NCBI GenBank assembly: GCA_902593165.1
Contig: CACJHI010000003.1
Span: 1-64,000, forward strand
Reading direction: 5' to 3'
From: an uncultured Bacteroidota bacterium
GTDB taxonomy: Bacteria; Bacteroidota; Bacteroidia; Flavobacteriales; Flavobacteriaceae
Length of the DNA: 64,000 bases
This document shows positions 29,840 to 38,546 of this stretch, one piece after another. Position 1 is the first letter of the stretch. Each line of letters opens with the position of its first letter. Under the pieces are notes generated by a model that saw only the letters and a list, made by a program, of their open reading frames with translations, searched no databases and was not told the origin of the DNA. A program made the translations under genes and the position numbers.

Positions 29840-30637
29840 ATGAAAAATTCTTATGCTTTAGTTACAGGCGCAACATCAGGGATAGGACTAGAGATTTCTA
29901 GAGATCTTGCTGTAAGAGGATATAATTTAATATTAGTTGCAAGAACAAAAGAAAACTTAAGTAAAACATCTAGAGAATTAATTAAAGAGTATAATATTAA
30001 ATGTGATTACTTTTCTTCTGATCTGACTTTAATTAACTCCCCTGAGGAAATTTATCAGTTTACTAATCAAAAACAATATAACATTGAAATTCTTATCAAT
30101 AATGCTGGATATGCATTACCAAACGCATTCCATATTAATTCGATGGAAGATGAAGAGAAATGTTTAAGAGTATTGGGAACTTCTGTTATTGCTCTTACAA
30201 AAAAGTATATTAATGATATGATATCAAATGGTGGTGGAAAGATAATGATTGTCTCTTCCGTAGCTGCATTTGCTCCGGCCTCCTCTCTTCAATCTCTTTA
30301 TGGTCCAGTAAAAACTTTTATGAACAGATTTAGCGAATCCTTAAATTTTTACAACAAATACGGGATTACATCAACTGCGGTCTGCCCAGGTTATACAGTT
30401 ACAAACTTTCACACAGCAAGCGGTGTTCAGGAGGAAATGGACAGTGTACCTAGTTTTTTAAAGAAAAGTGCAAAGAGAATTGCAAAGGAAGGAGTTGATG
30501 CAATGTTAAAGGGGAAAAAAGTATCTGTTCCAACTAAAACGTGGAAAATAATTGTATTCTTATTAAAAATTATACCTCATTCTGTTTTTAGCTTAGTAAG
30601 TGGTTTATTGGCCCCTGGCAGGTATGACGATATTTAA
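29840..30637 (+). CDS. Short-chain dehydrogenase/reductase (classical SDR)
   Basis: 265 residues. Cofactor motif TGATSGIGLEI at residues 8-18, NNAG at about 88-91, and the catalytic Ser in IVSSVAAF with Tyr-x-x-x-Lys (YGPVK) are intact. An extra C-terminal segment (IVFLLKIIPHSVFSLVSGLL) is hydrophobic, as in DltE-like or membrane-associated SDRs that act on lipids. The substrate is unknown. It shares its TTAA stop with the convergent SDR at 30634. Confidence 0.85.
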   Translation: MKNSYALVTGATSGIGLEISRDLAVRGYNLILVARTKENLSKTSRELIKEYNIKCDYFSSDLTLINSPEEIYQFTNQKQYNIEILINNAGYALPNAFHINSMEDEEKCLRVLGTSVIALTKKYINDMISNGGGKIMIVSSVAAFAPASSLQSLYGPVKTFMNRFSESLNFYNKYGITSTAVCPGYTVTNFHTASGVQEEMDSVPSFLKKSAKRIAKEGVDAMLKGKKVSVPTKTWKIIVFLLKIIPHSVFSLVSGLLAPGRYDDI

Positions 30638-31413
30638 TATGATTTTAGAAGACCCCCATCAATTGGAATTGAAGCTCCATTAATATAAGATGCCTTATCA
30701 GAACTAAGAAAAGATACTAGATATCCATATTCCTCAGTTTTTCCTAGTCTATTTAGTGGTACTAAAGACTTCATCTTCTCTAAGACTTCGTCCTCAGATA
30801 TATTTAAGGATTTTGATTTCTCTTTATTTAGTTCTTTAATTCTCTCAGTGTCAAAATATCCAGTTAAGATTGAGTTAATAGTGATTCCATCTTTACCTAT
30901 GTCAACTGATAAGCTTTTCGCCCAAGCAACGACTGCAGACCTTATACTATTTGATAGCACAAGATAATTAAGAGGTTCCTTCACAGATACTGAGGTAACA
31001 TTAATTATTCTACCCCATTTATTTTTTTGCATATGTGGAATAACTAATGATGTAGTATGCACGACACTTTTAAATAATAAATCAAATGCTTCTTGATAAG
31101 AATCAATATTTTTCGATAATGAATTTCCAGCTGAAGGACCCTGCGTATTATTTACTAAAATATCTACTTGATTATTTTTAATATATTTTTCTATCTTAAT
31201 TTTATACTCCTCAAATTTTGAAAAATCCACAACTAAATAACTATGACTTTCAGAGTTGGGAAGTTGGCCAACAATTTCTTTTAGTTTAGTTTCATTTCTT
31301 GCCATAAGACAAACTCTTGCTCCAGAATTTGCCAGTTCAGTTGCAATACCTAGTCCAATCCCTTTACTGCTTCCTCCTATTAAAGCATTTTTTCCTGTTA
31401 AATCTATTTTCAT
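30634..31413 (-). CDS. SDR-family oxidoreductase with non-canonical active site
   Basis: 259 residues. The NAD(P) motif GGSSKGIGLGIA is clear and the FabG-like C-terminus (YINGASIPIDGGL) is present. The usual YxxxK is replaced: the aligned block reads YLVLSNSIRSAVVAWAKSL, with Leu-Ser-Asn-Ser-Ile-Arg where Tyr and Lys should be. A divergent SDR subgroup with this LSNxxR motif is widespread; its chemistry is unclear to me. It overlaps the cupin gene by four bases, so the two may serve one pathway. Confidence 0.78.
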   Translation of the reverse strand: MKIDLTGKNALIGGSSKGIGLGIATELANSGARVCLMARNETKLKEIVGQLPNSESHSYLVVDFSKFEEYKIKIEKYIKNNQVDILVNNTQGPSAGNSLSKNIDSYQEAFDLLFKSVVHTTSLVIPHMQKNKWGRIINVTSVSVKEPLNYLVLSNSIRSAVVAWAKSLSVDIGKDGITINSILTGYFDTERIKELNKEKSKSLNISEDEVLEKMKSLVPLNRLGKTEEYGYLVSFLSSDKASYINGASIPIDGGLLKSY

Positions 31414-31721
31414 CCCAAGTCATCTCTTTTTGGACTAAAAACATCCATTAATATACACTCACTAATAGCTCTTCCTGAATGAGGGACGTTTGATGGTATA
31501 AGAAATGTAGATCCCTTACTACAAATATTCTTTTTACCATCTATTGTGAATTCAAATTCACCCTCAATAACGTGCATTAATTGTTCATTTACATGATTAT
31601 GCTCTGGAAGGCTAGCCCCCTTATCAATCTCCCAATACACCCAAGTGAATTCAGAGCCGTGTATTATCCTTCCATGGAAACCTGGCATTATTTCATTTGA
31701 ATTTAATTCTTTAATATTCAT
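31410..31721 (-). CDS. Single-domain cupin protein
   Basis: 103 residues forming one cupin barrel: motif 1 (LPEHNHVNEQLMHVIEGEFE, with two His and a Glu) and motif 2 (STFLIPSNVPHSGRAIS, with His). The metal ligands are present, so it could be a small metalloenzyme or a sugar or ligand binder. It overlaps the SDR gene by four bases (ATGA) and follows a 39-residue membrane peptide gene. Confidence 0.8.
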   Translation of the reverse strand: MNIKELNSNEIMPGFHGRIIHGSEFTWVYWEIDKGASLPEHNHVNEQLMHVIEGEFEFTIDGKKNICSKGSTFLIPSNVPHSGRAISECILMDVFSPKRDDLG

Positions 31722-31741
31722 ATTTAGTTATTTATGTTTTA

Positions 31742-31861
31742 TCATAGTAATCCTATCAAATAAAAAAGTAATACCACGATAATAATAACAATAAAGAAAC
31801 TAATTATAATTCTTTTTGCAACCTTTATCACTATACTATTTTTTTGATTTTTTTGGTTCAT
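31742..31861 (-). CDS. 39-residue single-span membrane protein
   Basis: From ATG 31861 the minus strand encodes a 39-residue peptide: a polar, lysine-rich N-terminus (MNQKNQKNSIVIKVAKR), then one long hydrophobic segment ending in LLFYLIGLL. The positive-inside rule puts the N-terminus in the cytoplasm. The stop lies 20 bases before the cupin ATG. Small single-span proteins of this type are common and poorly annotated in flavobacteria. In this AT-rich sequence it could be chance, so confidence is moderate. Confidence 0.4.
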   Translation of the reverse strand: MNQKNQKNSIVIKVAKRIIISFFIVIIIVVLLFYLIGLL

Positions 31862-31965
31862 CGATAAACTCTTGGACTTTAATTTTTTAAATTAAACAAA
31901 AATTCTAATTTTATACAATAACTAAACAAAATCAACAAAACTTTTTAATTTAAACTTTTATCTAA

Positions 31966-33654
31966 ATGAGTGGGACTTTTGAATTATTAGATTATCTAAT
32001 CTTTGGGCTTTATGCTATAACTATATTAGGAATAGGTTTATGGGTCTCACGAGATAAAAAAGGAAAGCAAAAAAATGCTGAAGATTATTTTCTAGCTAGC
32101 AAATCTCTTCCATGGTGGGCAGTTGGAGCCTCCTTAATTGCTGCAAATATTTCTGCTGAACAATTTATTGGTATGTCGGGATCAGGATTTGCTCTTGGTT
32201 TAGCTATTGCATCTTATGAATGGATGGCTGCAATTACTCTTTTAGTTGTAGGTAAATATTTCCTTCCAATTTTTATTGAAAAAGGTCTTTATACAATCCC
32301 AGAATTTATTGAGAAAAGATATAGCACTAACCTAAAAACAATACTTGCTATTTTCTGGATTGCACTTTTTGTATTCGTAAATTTAACAACAGTATTATTT
32401 TTAGGAGGAAAGGCTCTTGACACTATTATTGGTGTTGGTGATGGATCTATTCTATTAAATAGCATTATTGGACTTGGGTTATTTGCTGCTGCATATTCCC
32501 TCTGGGGAGGACTAGCCTCCGTTGCTTGGACAGATGTCATTCAAGTAGTTATTTTAATTTTTGGAGGTCTTTTAATGACATATTTTGCTCTTGCTAACGT
32601 AACAGATTCAGGAAGCTTTATTGACGGTATGAAGTATGTGTATGAAAAAGCACCAGAAAGATTTTCAATGATATTGTCTCAAGGAGAAATTATAAAACCA
32701 AATGGCGGTGATGCCTGGTGGGATCTTCCAGGACTTGCAGTATTAATTGGAGGTATGTGGGTAGCTAATCTATATTATTGGGGGTTTAATCAATATATAA
32801 TTCAAAGAACACTAGCAGCAAAAAGTCTCGCCGAGGGTCAGAAAGGTATTGTTTTTGCAGCTTTCCTAAAATTAATAATCCCAGTTATCGTTGTTTTACC
32901 AGGTATTATAGCATATGTAATGAATATAGATGACACAGGTATGCTCACAACTGCATCTGTTGACCCAGGCTTTATAGGCGCTGCAGGAAATTTTGCAAAC
33001 GATAATGCTGCACCTTGGTTAATTAAAAATTTTATTCCTGTTGGTGTAAAAGGCTTAATTCTTGCTGCACTTGCTGCTGCAATTGTTTCTTCATTAGCTT
33101 CAATGTTAAACTCTACATCTACGATTTTTACAATGGATATATATAAGTCTCATTTCAATAAAAATGCTTCGGATGCTAAAATGGTATCAGTTGGAAGGAT
33201 TACTGCAGTTGTAGCTTTAATTATTGCAATAATAATTGCACCTCAGTTAGGAAGTCTTGGGCAAGTATTTATATTTATTCAAGAGTATACTGGAGTTGTA
33301 AGCCCAGGGATCTTAGCAGTGTTTTTAATGGGTCTATTTTATAAAAAGGCCACAAATAATGGTGCCATATGGGGAGCCATATTATCAATCCCTATAGCTA
33401 TGTACTTTAAAGTTGCGCCTAAAGCGTGGAGTGATGCTTCAATTTTTGTTGAATTACCATTTATGCATCAAATGGGTTACACATGTATTGTTACTCTTGC
33501 TATAATAGCACTTATAAGTTATCTGGATGGAAATCAAGATGACCCAAAAGGTATAAATCTTACAAAAAAATTATTTGCAACAAATAAGACATTTAATATT
33601 GGAGCATTTAGTGTACTACTTATCACAGCATTTTTATATGCAATGTTTTGGTAA
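31966..33654 (+). CDS. Sodium/sugar-type symporter (SSS family, SGLT-like)
   Basis: 562 residues with about 14 hydrophobic segments. The N-terminal LASKSLPWWAVGASLIAANI and EQFIGMSGSGFALG blocks and the YSLWGGLASVAWTDVIQV block are those of the vSGLT-like branch of SSS transporters. ALAAAIVSSLASMLNSTSTI supplies the Na+-site Ser/Thr. It likely imports a sugar or sugar-like compound with Na+; the substrate is unproven. The BspA-like lipoprotein begins 13 bases downstream. Confidence 0.85.
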   Translation: MSGTFELLDYLIFGLYAITILGIGLWVSRDKKGKQKNAEDYFLASKSLPWWAVGASLIAANISAEQFIGMSGSGFALGLAIASYEWMAAITLLVVGKYFLPIFIEKGLYTIPEFIEKRYSTNLKTILAIFWIALFVFVNLTTVLFLGGKALDTIIGVGDGSILLNSIIGLGLFAAAYSLWGGLASVAWTDVIQVVILIFGGLLMTYFALANVTDSGSFIDGMKYVYEKAPERFSMILSQGEIIKPNGGDAWWDLPGLAVLIGGMWVANLYYWGFNQYIIQRTLAAKSLAEGQKGIVFAAFLKLIIPVIVVLPGIIAYVMNIDDTGMLTTASVDPGFIGAAGNFANDNAAPWLIKNFIPVGVKGLILAALAAAIVSSLASMLNSTSTIFTMDIYKSHFNKNASDAKMVSVGRITAVVALIIAIIIAPQLGSLGQVFIFIQEYTGVVSPGILAVFLMGLFYKKATNNGAIWGAILSIPIAMYFKVAPKAWSDASIFVELPFMHQMGYTCIVTLAIIALISYLDGNQDDPKGINLTKKLFATNKTFNIGAFSVLLITAFLYAMFW

Positions 33655-33667
33655 GTAACGGTTTATT

Positions 33668-35581
33668 ATGAAAAAGTTTTTATCCTGTATAGCTTTAGTT
33701 TCTCTAATATTTATAAACTCATGTAATAAGGATGAGATAAATGAATTAGAAAAAAGAAATGAGGAGTTAATAGCCCAAACTTCTAGATTACAAGAACAAA
33801 TTAGTAAGCTGACTAATGAAGTTAATAATCTTACAAATGATGTAACAAATCTTTCATCTAACAATAATGATTTATCCAATAAAATTATATCTCTTCAAAA
33901 TACAATAGATGAACTTGAGGAAGAATTAAATAACATGACAAATGATTATGAACAGTCTGAATTAGAAAATAGTAATCTATATGATGAATATTTGAGTATT
34001 GTGAACAGCAGAAATGAACTTCAAGCTCAATTAGACAACCTTGTAAATGAGATCAATTCAATATCCTGTCCCTTGATTGAATTATCAAGCTCTGATATGG
34101 CTAATGAACAAATGTTTTGTACAGGTCAAAGGATTAGTCCAGTAAAATTATTATATGATGATGCAATTTACTCTGTTTCATTTATTCAAGATTCAATACC
34201 AAATGGTATTTCTATAGTAAATGTAAACGGTACTGTTTCAGTTGATGGATTTGTTTTTTCTGGTATTAAAGATCTTTATGCATTTGATCTAAAATTTGAA
34301 AGTGATCAGTGTGAAAAAATTGAGAGAATAGTACTTGCAAGAAGTCCTAATAGTCCTTCAATTGAAGTATCAGGTGATTTATATAGATCTGCGGTAACAG
34401 GAAATCAAATACAACCCATTGAAATATCATATGGGGGGTCTGCAGAAGGTCTAAGTTTCTCAGGACTTCCAGAGGGTCTAACATATTCAATTAGTGGAAC
34501 AACATACAAGATTGAAGGAATAATAAATGAAAGTGGTCCTCAATCATTCACTGTCTCCACTGTGAATCAAGGTGGTTGTGGAGAATTATCGGAGACCATT
34601 AACTTTGATGTAGAACAAGGCACACAAACATCAACTCCAATCCAACCTCCAACTGGAGGAGTTGGTGGAGGAGGAGGTGGAGGAGGAAGTGGATCTACTG
34701 CTCAATATCAATTAACAGTTAATGCCGATGGAAATGGATCCGTCTCATCTTCAGGAGGGACATACAATGATGGTACAAGTATCAGTGTAATAGCAAATCC
34801 TAACACTGGTTATACATTTGTAAATTGGACTGATAGTTCAGGCAATGAGCTTAGTACTAATTCGACTTACACTTTTAACATAACTAGCAACACAACAATT
34901 ACTGCAAACTTTGAGGAACTCATGTTTTATTTACATCCAAATGGAGTAACAATTTTATGTCCAAATGCTTCAGTTGGAGCTGTTGGTACTGTAAATGGAG
35001 TTCAATATACCAAGGTTGATAGATCTACTCTAATTGATAAGAGAAATGCTGGTGAAAATTTAGCTTTAGTTTGTACATCCGGTATAACTGATTTGAATTC
35101 TATGTTTAGAAAAAAGGGTCAAAATGCAAATACATTAGGAGCTGGTATTGGTAATTGGGATACATCAAGCAATACATCTATGTCTAGAATTTTTGCAAAC
35201 GGTAATTTTAATCAAGATATCAGTAATTGGGATACATCAAATGTTGTAAATATGTATAATGCATTCCAAGGTGCTTCATCGTTTAATCAAGATATAAGTG
35301 GATGGGATACAGGTAAAGTTACAACAATGAGACAGACCTTTAGAAGAGCTGATAGATTTAATCAAGACATAAGTGGATGGGTAATAAGTAATGTTGATGA
35401 TATGAGGGGATTTCTAAAAGACACAGAAGACTTTAATCAAGATCTCAGCGGTTGGAATGTTGATGGTGTAACACAATGTGCTGAGTTTATTTTAAATGCT
35501 ATTTCAATGACTGAGTCCAAGATACCAAACTTTACAAATTGTGATCCTAGCTTTGAGTATTCTAACTCAGATCCAAATTAA
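33668..35581 (+). CDS. Mosaic surface lipoprotein: coiled coil, Ig-like, InlB-B repeat and BspA (DUF285) repeats
   Basis: 637 residues. Lipobox Cys19 (IFINSCN) is followed by a Leu/Asn-rich coiled coil (about 21-137) and Cys-containing Ig-like beta regions (about 138-320). A glycine linker (about 331-342, eight Gly in a row) leads to a divergent InlB B-repeat (about 346-417; TANPNTGY-type, here IANPNTGYTFVNW, ITANFEE) and then BspA/DUF285 repeats (about 470-610; NWDTSNV, FNQDISGWDT, FNQDLSGWNV). It is probably displayed on the outer membrane for adhesion or polymer contact. The gene lies 13 bases after the symporter and shares its TTAA stop with the MFS gene. Confidence 0.82.
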   Translation: MKKFLSCIALVSLIFINSCNKDEINELEKRNEELIAQTSRLQEQISKLTNEVNNLTNDVTNLSSNNNDLSNKIISLQNTIDELEEELNNMTNDYEQSELENSNLYDEYLSIVNSRNELQAQLDNLVNEINSISCPLIELSSSDMANEQMFCTGQRISPVKLLYDDAIYSVSFIQDSIPNGISIVNVNGTVSVDGFVFSGIKDLYAFDLKFESDQCEKIERIVLARSPNSPSIEVSGDLYRSAVTGNQIQPIEISYGGSAEGLSFSGLPEGLTYSISGTTYKIEGIINESGPQSFTVSTVNQGGCGELSETINFDVEQGTQTSTPIQPPTGGVGGGGGGGGSGSTAQYQLTVNADGNGSVSSSGGTYNDGTSISVIANPNTGYTFVNWTDSSGNELSTNSTYTFNITSNTTITANFEELMFYLHPNGVTILCPNASVGAVGTVNGVQYTKVDRSTLIDKRNAGENLALVCTSGITDLNSMFRKKGQNANTLGAGIGNWDTSSNTSMSRIFANGNFNQDISNWDTSNVVNMYNAFQGASSFNQDISGWDTGKVTTMRQTFRRADRFNQDISGWVISNVDDMRGFLKDTEDFNQDLSGWNVDGVTQCAEFILNAISMTESKIPNFTNCDPSFEYSNSDPN

Positions 35582-36894
35582 TTTCTAATTAATTTTTTAC
35601 TTAATTCTTCAAGAGATACACCTTTTGTCTCTGGCATTATAAAATGGGTAAAAAGTAATTGAAGAACCATCATAAAAGCAAAAAATGCAAATACGATTCC
35701 AGGACCTATCCATCCAAATAGGAAAGGCACAAATGATGGTATAATAGCAGCTAAAACCCAATGAGTTGAAATTCCAAATGACTGACCATAGCTCCTAATA
35801 TGATTCGGAAAGATCTCAGAAATATATACCCAGATTATAGCCCCCTGTCCAATTGCGTGTGATGCTATAAATAAAAATAGAAAAATAGGAAGTGCTATTC
35901 CACCCCAATCTAAAATAAAAGATAGACTTATTAGGGTTAGTGATATTATATAACCTATTGAGCCAATGTACATAAGTACTTTTCTTCCAAGTTTATCAAT
36001 TAAGCCAATTCCTACTAATGTGAATATTACGTTAGTCAAACCGATCCCAATACTGTTTAATAGTGCTGCACTTTGGCCTAGACCTCCCTCTTCAAATATT
36101 CTGGGGGCATAATATAAAAATGCATTTATCCCAGAGAATTGGTTGAAAGCTGCGACTAGAAATGCAAGAGTTAGAATAAAGCTGTATTTTTTTTGAAATA
36201 TTGATTCTGATTTAACACTTGACTTTTTATCTTTTAATATTTCACTTATTAATTCATCTGCATCATCCTTAGAATATGCATCTCTAATAATTTTTTCTGC
36301 TTGACCTTCTTGGTTATTTAGATAAAGCCACCTTGGACTTTTTGGAATAGAAAAAACAAGAATAGTATAAAATATAGCAGGTATAGCTTCAACTCCCATC
36401 ATATACCTCCAATCATTTTCACCAATTCCACTAAGAACGTAATTTGAAAGAAATGCAATTAAAATTCCAGTAACAAGATTAAACTGGTAGAGTCCAACTA
36501 ATCTTCCTCTATTTTTTGCAGGAGCAATTTCTGAAATATATGCTGGAGCTGCAATACCAGAAACTCCAACACCTACTCCACCTATAAACCTGAATACTGC
36601 AAAAGTAATTGAATCATTTGCAAAAGCTGAGCCAATTGCAGATATAGAATAGAATATACCAATCCAAATTAAAGTGGTTTTTCTTCCAAACTTCCTAGTT
36701 GGAATTCCTCCAAAAATAGCTCCAAAAACTGTTCCCCATAATGCCATAGCCATTACAACAGAACCGTGAAAAATATCAGAAGAATTCCACAGCTCCTGTA
36801 GTTTTTGATCTGCTCCTGAGATAACAACTGTATCAAATCCAAAAAGGAAACCTGCTAGTGCAGCAGTTAAAGACCATTTTGTAAGCTTGCTCAT
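35578..36894 (-). CDS. Sugar porter family MFS transporter
   Basis: 438 residues with twelve hydrophobic segments and sugar-porter signatures: FGFDTVVISGA in TM1, GRKTTLIW after TM2, RFIGGVGVGVSG, SPRWLYL, QFSGINAFLYYAPRIF in TM7 and the C-terminal PETKGVSLEEL. It should transport a hexose, pentose or polyol, likely with H+. The ATG lies 19 bases after the 3' end of tRNA-Thr(GGT), with no clear promoter between, so it may be transcribed through the tRNA. Confidence 0.92.
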   Translation of the reverse strand: MSKLTKWSLTAALAGFLFGFDTVVISGADQKLQELWNSSDIFHGSVVMAMALWGTVFGAIFGGIPTRKFGRKTTLIWIGIFYSISAIGSAFANDSITFAVFRFIGGVGVGVSGIAAPAYISEIAPAKNRGRLVGLYQFNLVTGILIAFLSNYVLSGIGENDWRYMMGVEAIPAIFYTILVFSIPKSPRWLYLNNQEGQAEKIIRDAYSKDDADELISEILKDKKSSVKSESIFQKKYSFILTLAFLVAAFNQFSGINAFLYYAPRIFEEGGLGQSAALLNSIGIGLTNVIFTLVGIGLIDKLGRKVLMYIGSIGYIISLTLISLSFILDWGGIALPIFLFLFIASHAIGQGAIIWVYISEIFPNHIRSYGQSFGISTHWVLAAIIPSFVPFLFGWIGPGIVFAFFAFMMVLQLLFTHFIMPETKGVSLEELSKKLIRN

Positions 36895-36913
36895 ACTTAA
36901 ATATAAAAAAATG

Positions 36914-36985
36914 AGCCAATAACGAGATTTGAACTCGTGACCTTTTCCTTACCAAGGAAACGCTCTACCCCTGAGCTATATCGGC
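36914..36985 (-). tRNA. tRNA-Thr (GGT)
   Basis: 72-base cloverleaf on the minus strand: acceptor GCCGATA/TATTGGC with one G-T pair and discriminator T, D-arm TAGCTCAGGGGTAGAGC, anticodon stem TTTCC/GGAAA with loop TTGGTAA (anticodon GGT), T-loop GTTCAAATC. The 3' CCA is not encoded. In many Bacteroidota this tRNA directly precedes tuf; here an MFS gene follows. Confidence 0.95.
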
Positions 36986-37002
36986 AACTTTATAGTAAGA
37001 TA

Positions 37003-38196
37003 TTAATAAATAGAATATACTGCCTCTCTAAAATCATTTTGAATGTCCTGACTATATTCTCTAGCCCTTGTCATGAATAGACCAAAAAGATTTTTTTCAT
37101 TATCAATCCAAAAATGTGTATTATGATATCCTGACCACCCATAAATTCCTTTAGATGAGTTTCTACCATCTTCCTCTGGATCTTCAAGGACAAACAAAGA
37201 GAATGCATTATAAAAGCCATCAGTACCTTCAGAATGTTTTTCTGTCATCAAATCAATACTAGATTGTGAGATTATCCTGTTTCCATTTAACTCTCCATCG
37301 TTTAGTAACATTTTACAGAATTTTGCATAATCTTCAAGAGTTGACACTAAGCCCTCTCCACCAAAATAAGCATGATTATCAATCTGATAATGAAGCTCAT
37401 CATAAGAATTTGTAAATTCTTTTATTGACTGAGAGTTTAAGAATAAAGGTTGGAATCTTTCTCTTTCTTCAGCAGTCAAGTAAAATTTTGTATTGACCAT
37501 ATTAAGCGGGTCAAATATCCTTTCCTTCAAATATTCATAAAAACTTTTTTTAGTTACAACTTCAACAATTCTACCTAAAATAGCTTGATTTATTCCATAT
37601 ACATACCTTGAACCTGGCTCATACTCTAAGGGCTCTTTAGATACATCTTCAACAAAATCTTTTAAATTATCATACTTCTCATGAGAAATGAACCTACCCA
37701 TAGCCTCCCCAGGCTGAAGTCTGTATATTTTCCAATTGTAATATTTATACCCTGATCTATGTGTCATTAAATGTATAATTTTTAAAGAATTATTACAGTC
37801 ATATATCTCATCAACCTTTCCTTTACATTTGATATTTTTAAAGCTTGGGATATAATCTGAAACATCATCATTAAAGTCTATTAAACCATCTTCAAACAAA
37901 GTCATCATTGCAACTATTGTTATCGGCTTTGACATGGACCATACAGGGAATATTGTATTATCGTCTATATTTTTATCTCCTTCTTTACCCGAATTGATGA
38001 TTTTCTTATAAACAACTTTATCATCCTTGAAAACCATTGCAACATTAGAGCCAGTAGTTTCATCTTCAATGAGTTGTTTTTGAAATTTTTGAATTGCATT
38101 AGTTCCAGTCTCATTGTTTGATTGACAGGAAGCTAAAATTAATAACAGTGAGAGATAATACAAGTGAGTCTTAGATGTTTTAAATAATGTAACCAT
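37003..38196 (-). CDS. Beta-lactamase-fold serine hydrolase lipoprotein (class C / family VIII esterase-like)
   Basis: 397 residues from ATG 38196, giving a lipoprotein signal with lipobox LILASCQS. Longer readings enter tRNA-Gly and are rejected. The nucleophile motif SxxK is SMSK (WSMSKPITI). The second motif region reads EPGSRYVYGINQAILGRIVE, the Tyr pattern of family VIII esterases rather than YxN of AmpC. HNTHFW-type residues occur near the C-terminus. It is more likely an esterase or peptidase than a drug-resistance enzyme. The gene lies between tRNA-Gly (18 bases) and tRNA-Thr (17 bases). Confidence 0.82.
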   Translation of the reverse strand: MVTLFKTSKTHLYYLSLLLILASCQSNNETGTNAIQKFQKQLIEDETTGSNVAMVFKDDKVVYKKIINSGKEGDKNIDDNTIFPVWSMSKPITIVAMMTLFEDGLIDFNDDVSDYIPSFKNIKCKGKVDEIYDCNNSLKIIHLMTHRSGYKYYNWKIYRLQPGEAMGRFISHEKYDNLKDFVEDVSKEPLEYEPGSRYVYGINQAILGRIVEVVTKKSFYEYLKERIFDPLNMVNTKFYLTAEERERFQPLFLNSQSIKEFTNSYDELHYQIDNHAYFGGEGLVSTLEDYAKFCKMLLNDGELNGNRIISQSSIDLMTEKHSEGTDGFYNAFSLFVLEDPEEDGRNSSKGIYGWSGYHNTHFWIDNEKNLFGLFMTRAREYSQDIQNDFREAVYSIY

Positions 38197-38214
38197 TAGA
38201 ATTGAAGTTTTTTG

Positions 38215-38287
38215 AGCGGGAGACGAGGGTCGAACTCGCGACATTCAGCTTGGAAGGCTGACGCTCTACCAACTGAGCTACTCCCGC
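38215..38287 (-). tRNA. tRNA-Gly (TCC)
   Basis: 73-base cloverleaf on the minus strand: acceptor GCGGGAG/CTCCCGC with discriminator T, anticodon stem TCAGC/GCTGA with loop CTTCCAA (anticodon TCC), T-loop GTTCGAC. No encoded CCA. It is the third member of the Thr-Tyr-Gly cluster. Confidence 0.95.
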
Positions 38288-38296
38288 ATTAAGATG

Positions 38297-38378
38297 TGGG
38301 GAGAGCAGGATTCGAACCTACGAAGGCGTAGCCAACAGTTTTACAGACTGCTCTCGTTGACCGCTTGAGTATCTCCCC
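38297..38378 (-). tRNA. tRNA-Tyr (GTA)
   Basis: 82-base class II tRNA on the minus strand: acceptor GGGGAGA/TCTCCCC with discriminator A, anticodon loop CTGTAAA (anticodon GTA), a long variable arm, and T-loop GTTCGAATC. It lies nine bases before tRNA-Gly and 18 bases after tRNA-Thr(TGT). Confidence 0.95.
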
Positions 38379-38396
38379 AATTTCAAGATTTCAAAG

Positions 38397-38470
38397 AGCC
38401 GATGGAGGGACTCGAACCCACGACCTGCTGATTACAAATCAGCTGCTCTAGCCAGCTGAGCTACATCGGC
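38397..38470 (-). tRNA. tRNA-Thr (TGT)
   Basis: 74-base cloverleaf on the minus strand: acceptor GCCGATG/CATCGGC with discriminator T, anticodon stem CTGAT/ATCAG with loop TTGTA (anticodon TGT), T-loop GTTCGAGTC. It is the first tRNA of the cluster. Confidence 0.95.
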
Positions 38471-38490
38471 TTGTTATAAAAAACTGAGTG

Positions 38491-38521
38491 CAAAATAAAA
38501 GCTTTTTTCCGCTCAAACAAA
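38491..38521 (-). promoter_or_regulatory. Promoter of the tRNA-Thr-Tyr-Gly cluster
   Basis: On the minus strand TTTG (38518-38521) is separated by exactly 19 bases from TTATTTTG (38491-38498), one mismatch from TAnnTTTG. This is the best -33/-7 pair in the window. It lies 20 bases before tRNA-Thr(TGT). Confidence 0.5.
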
Positions 38522-38546
38522 GTAAAAAGAAATAAATTTTTAAATA

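Noticed and set aside
37003-38196. Serine hydrolase as an antibiotic-resistance beta-lactamase
   Set aside because: The SxxK is present but the second motif follows the family VIII esterase pattern rather than YxN; resistance function is not supported.
38197-38244. N-terminal extension of the serine hydrolase into tRNA-Gly
   Set aside because: It translates tRNA sequence and would bury the lipoprotein signal; ATG 38196 gives a proper lipobox.
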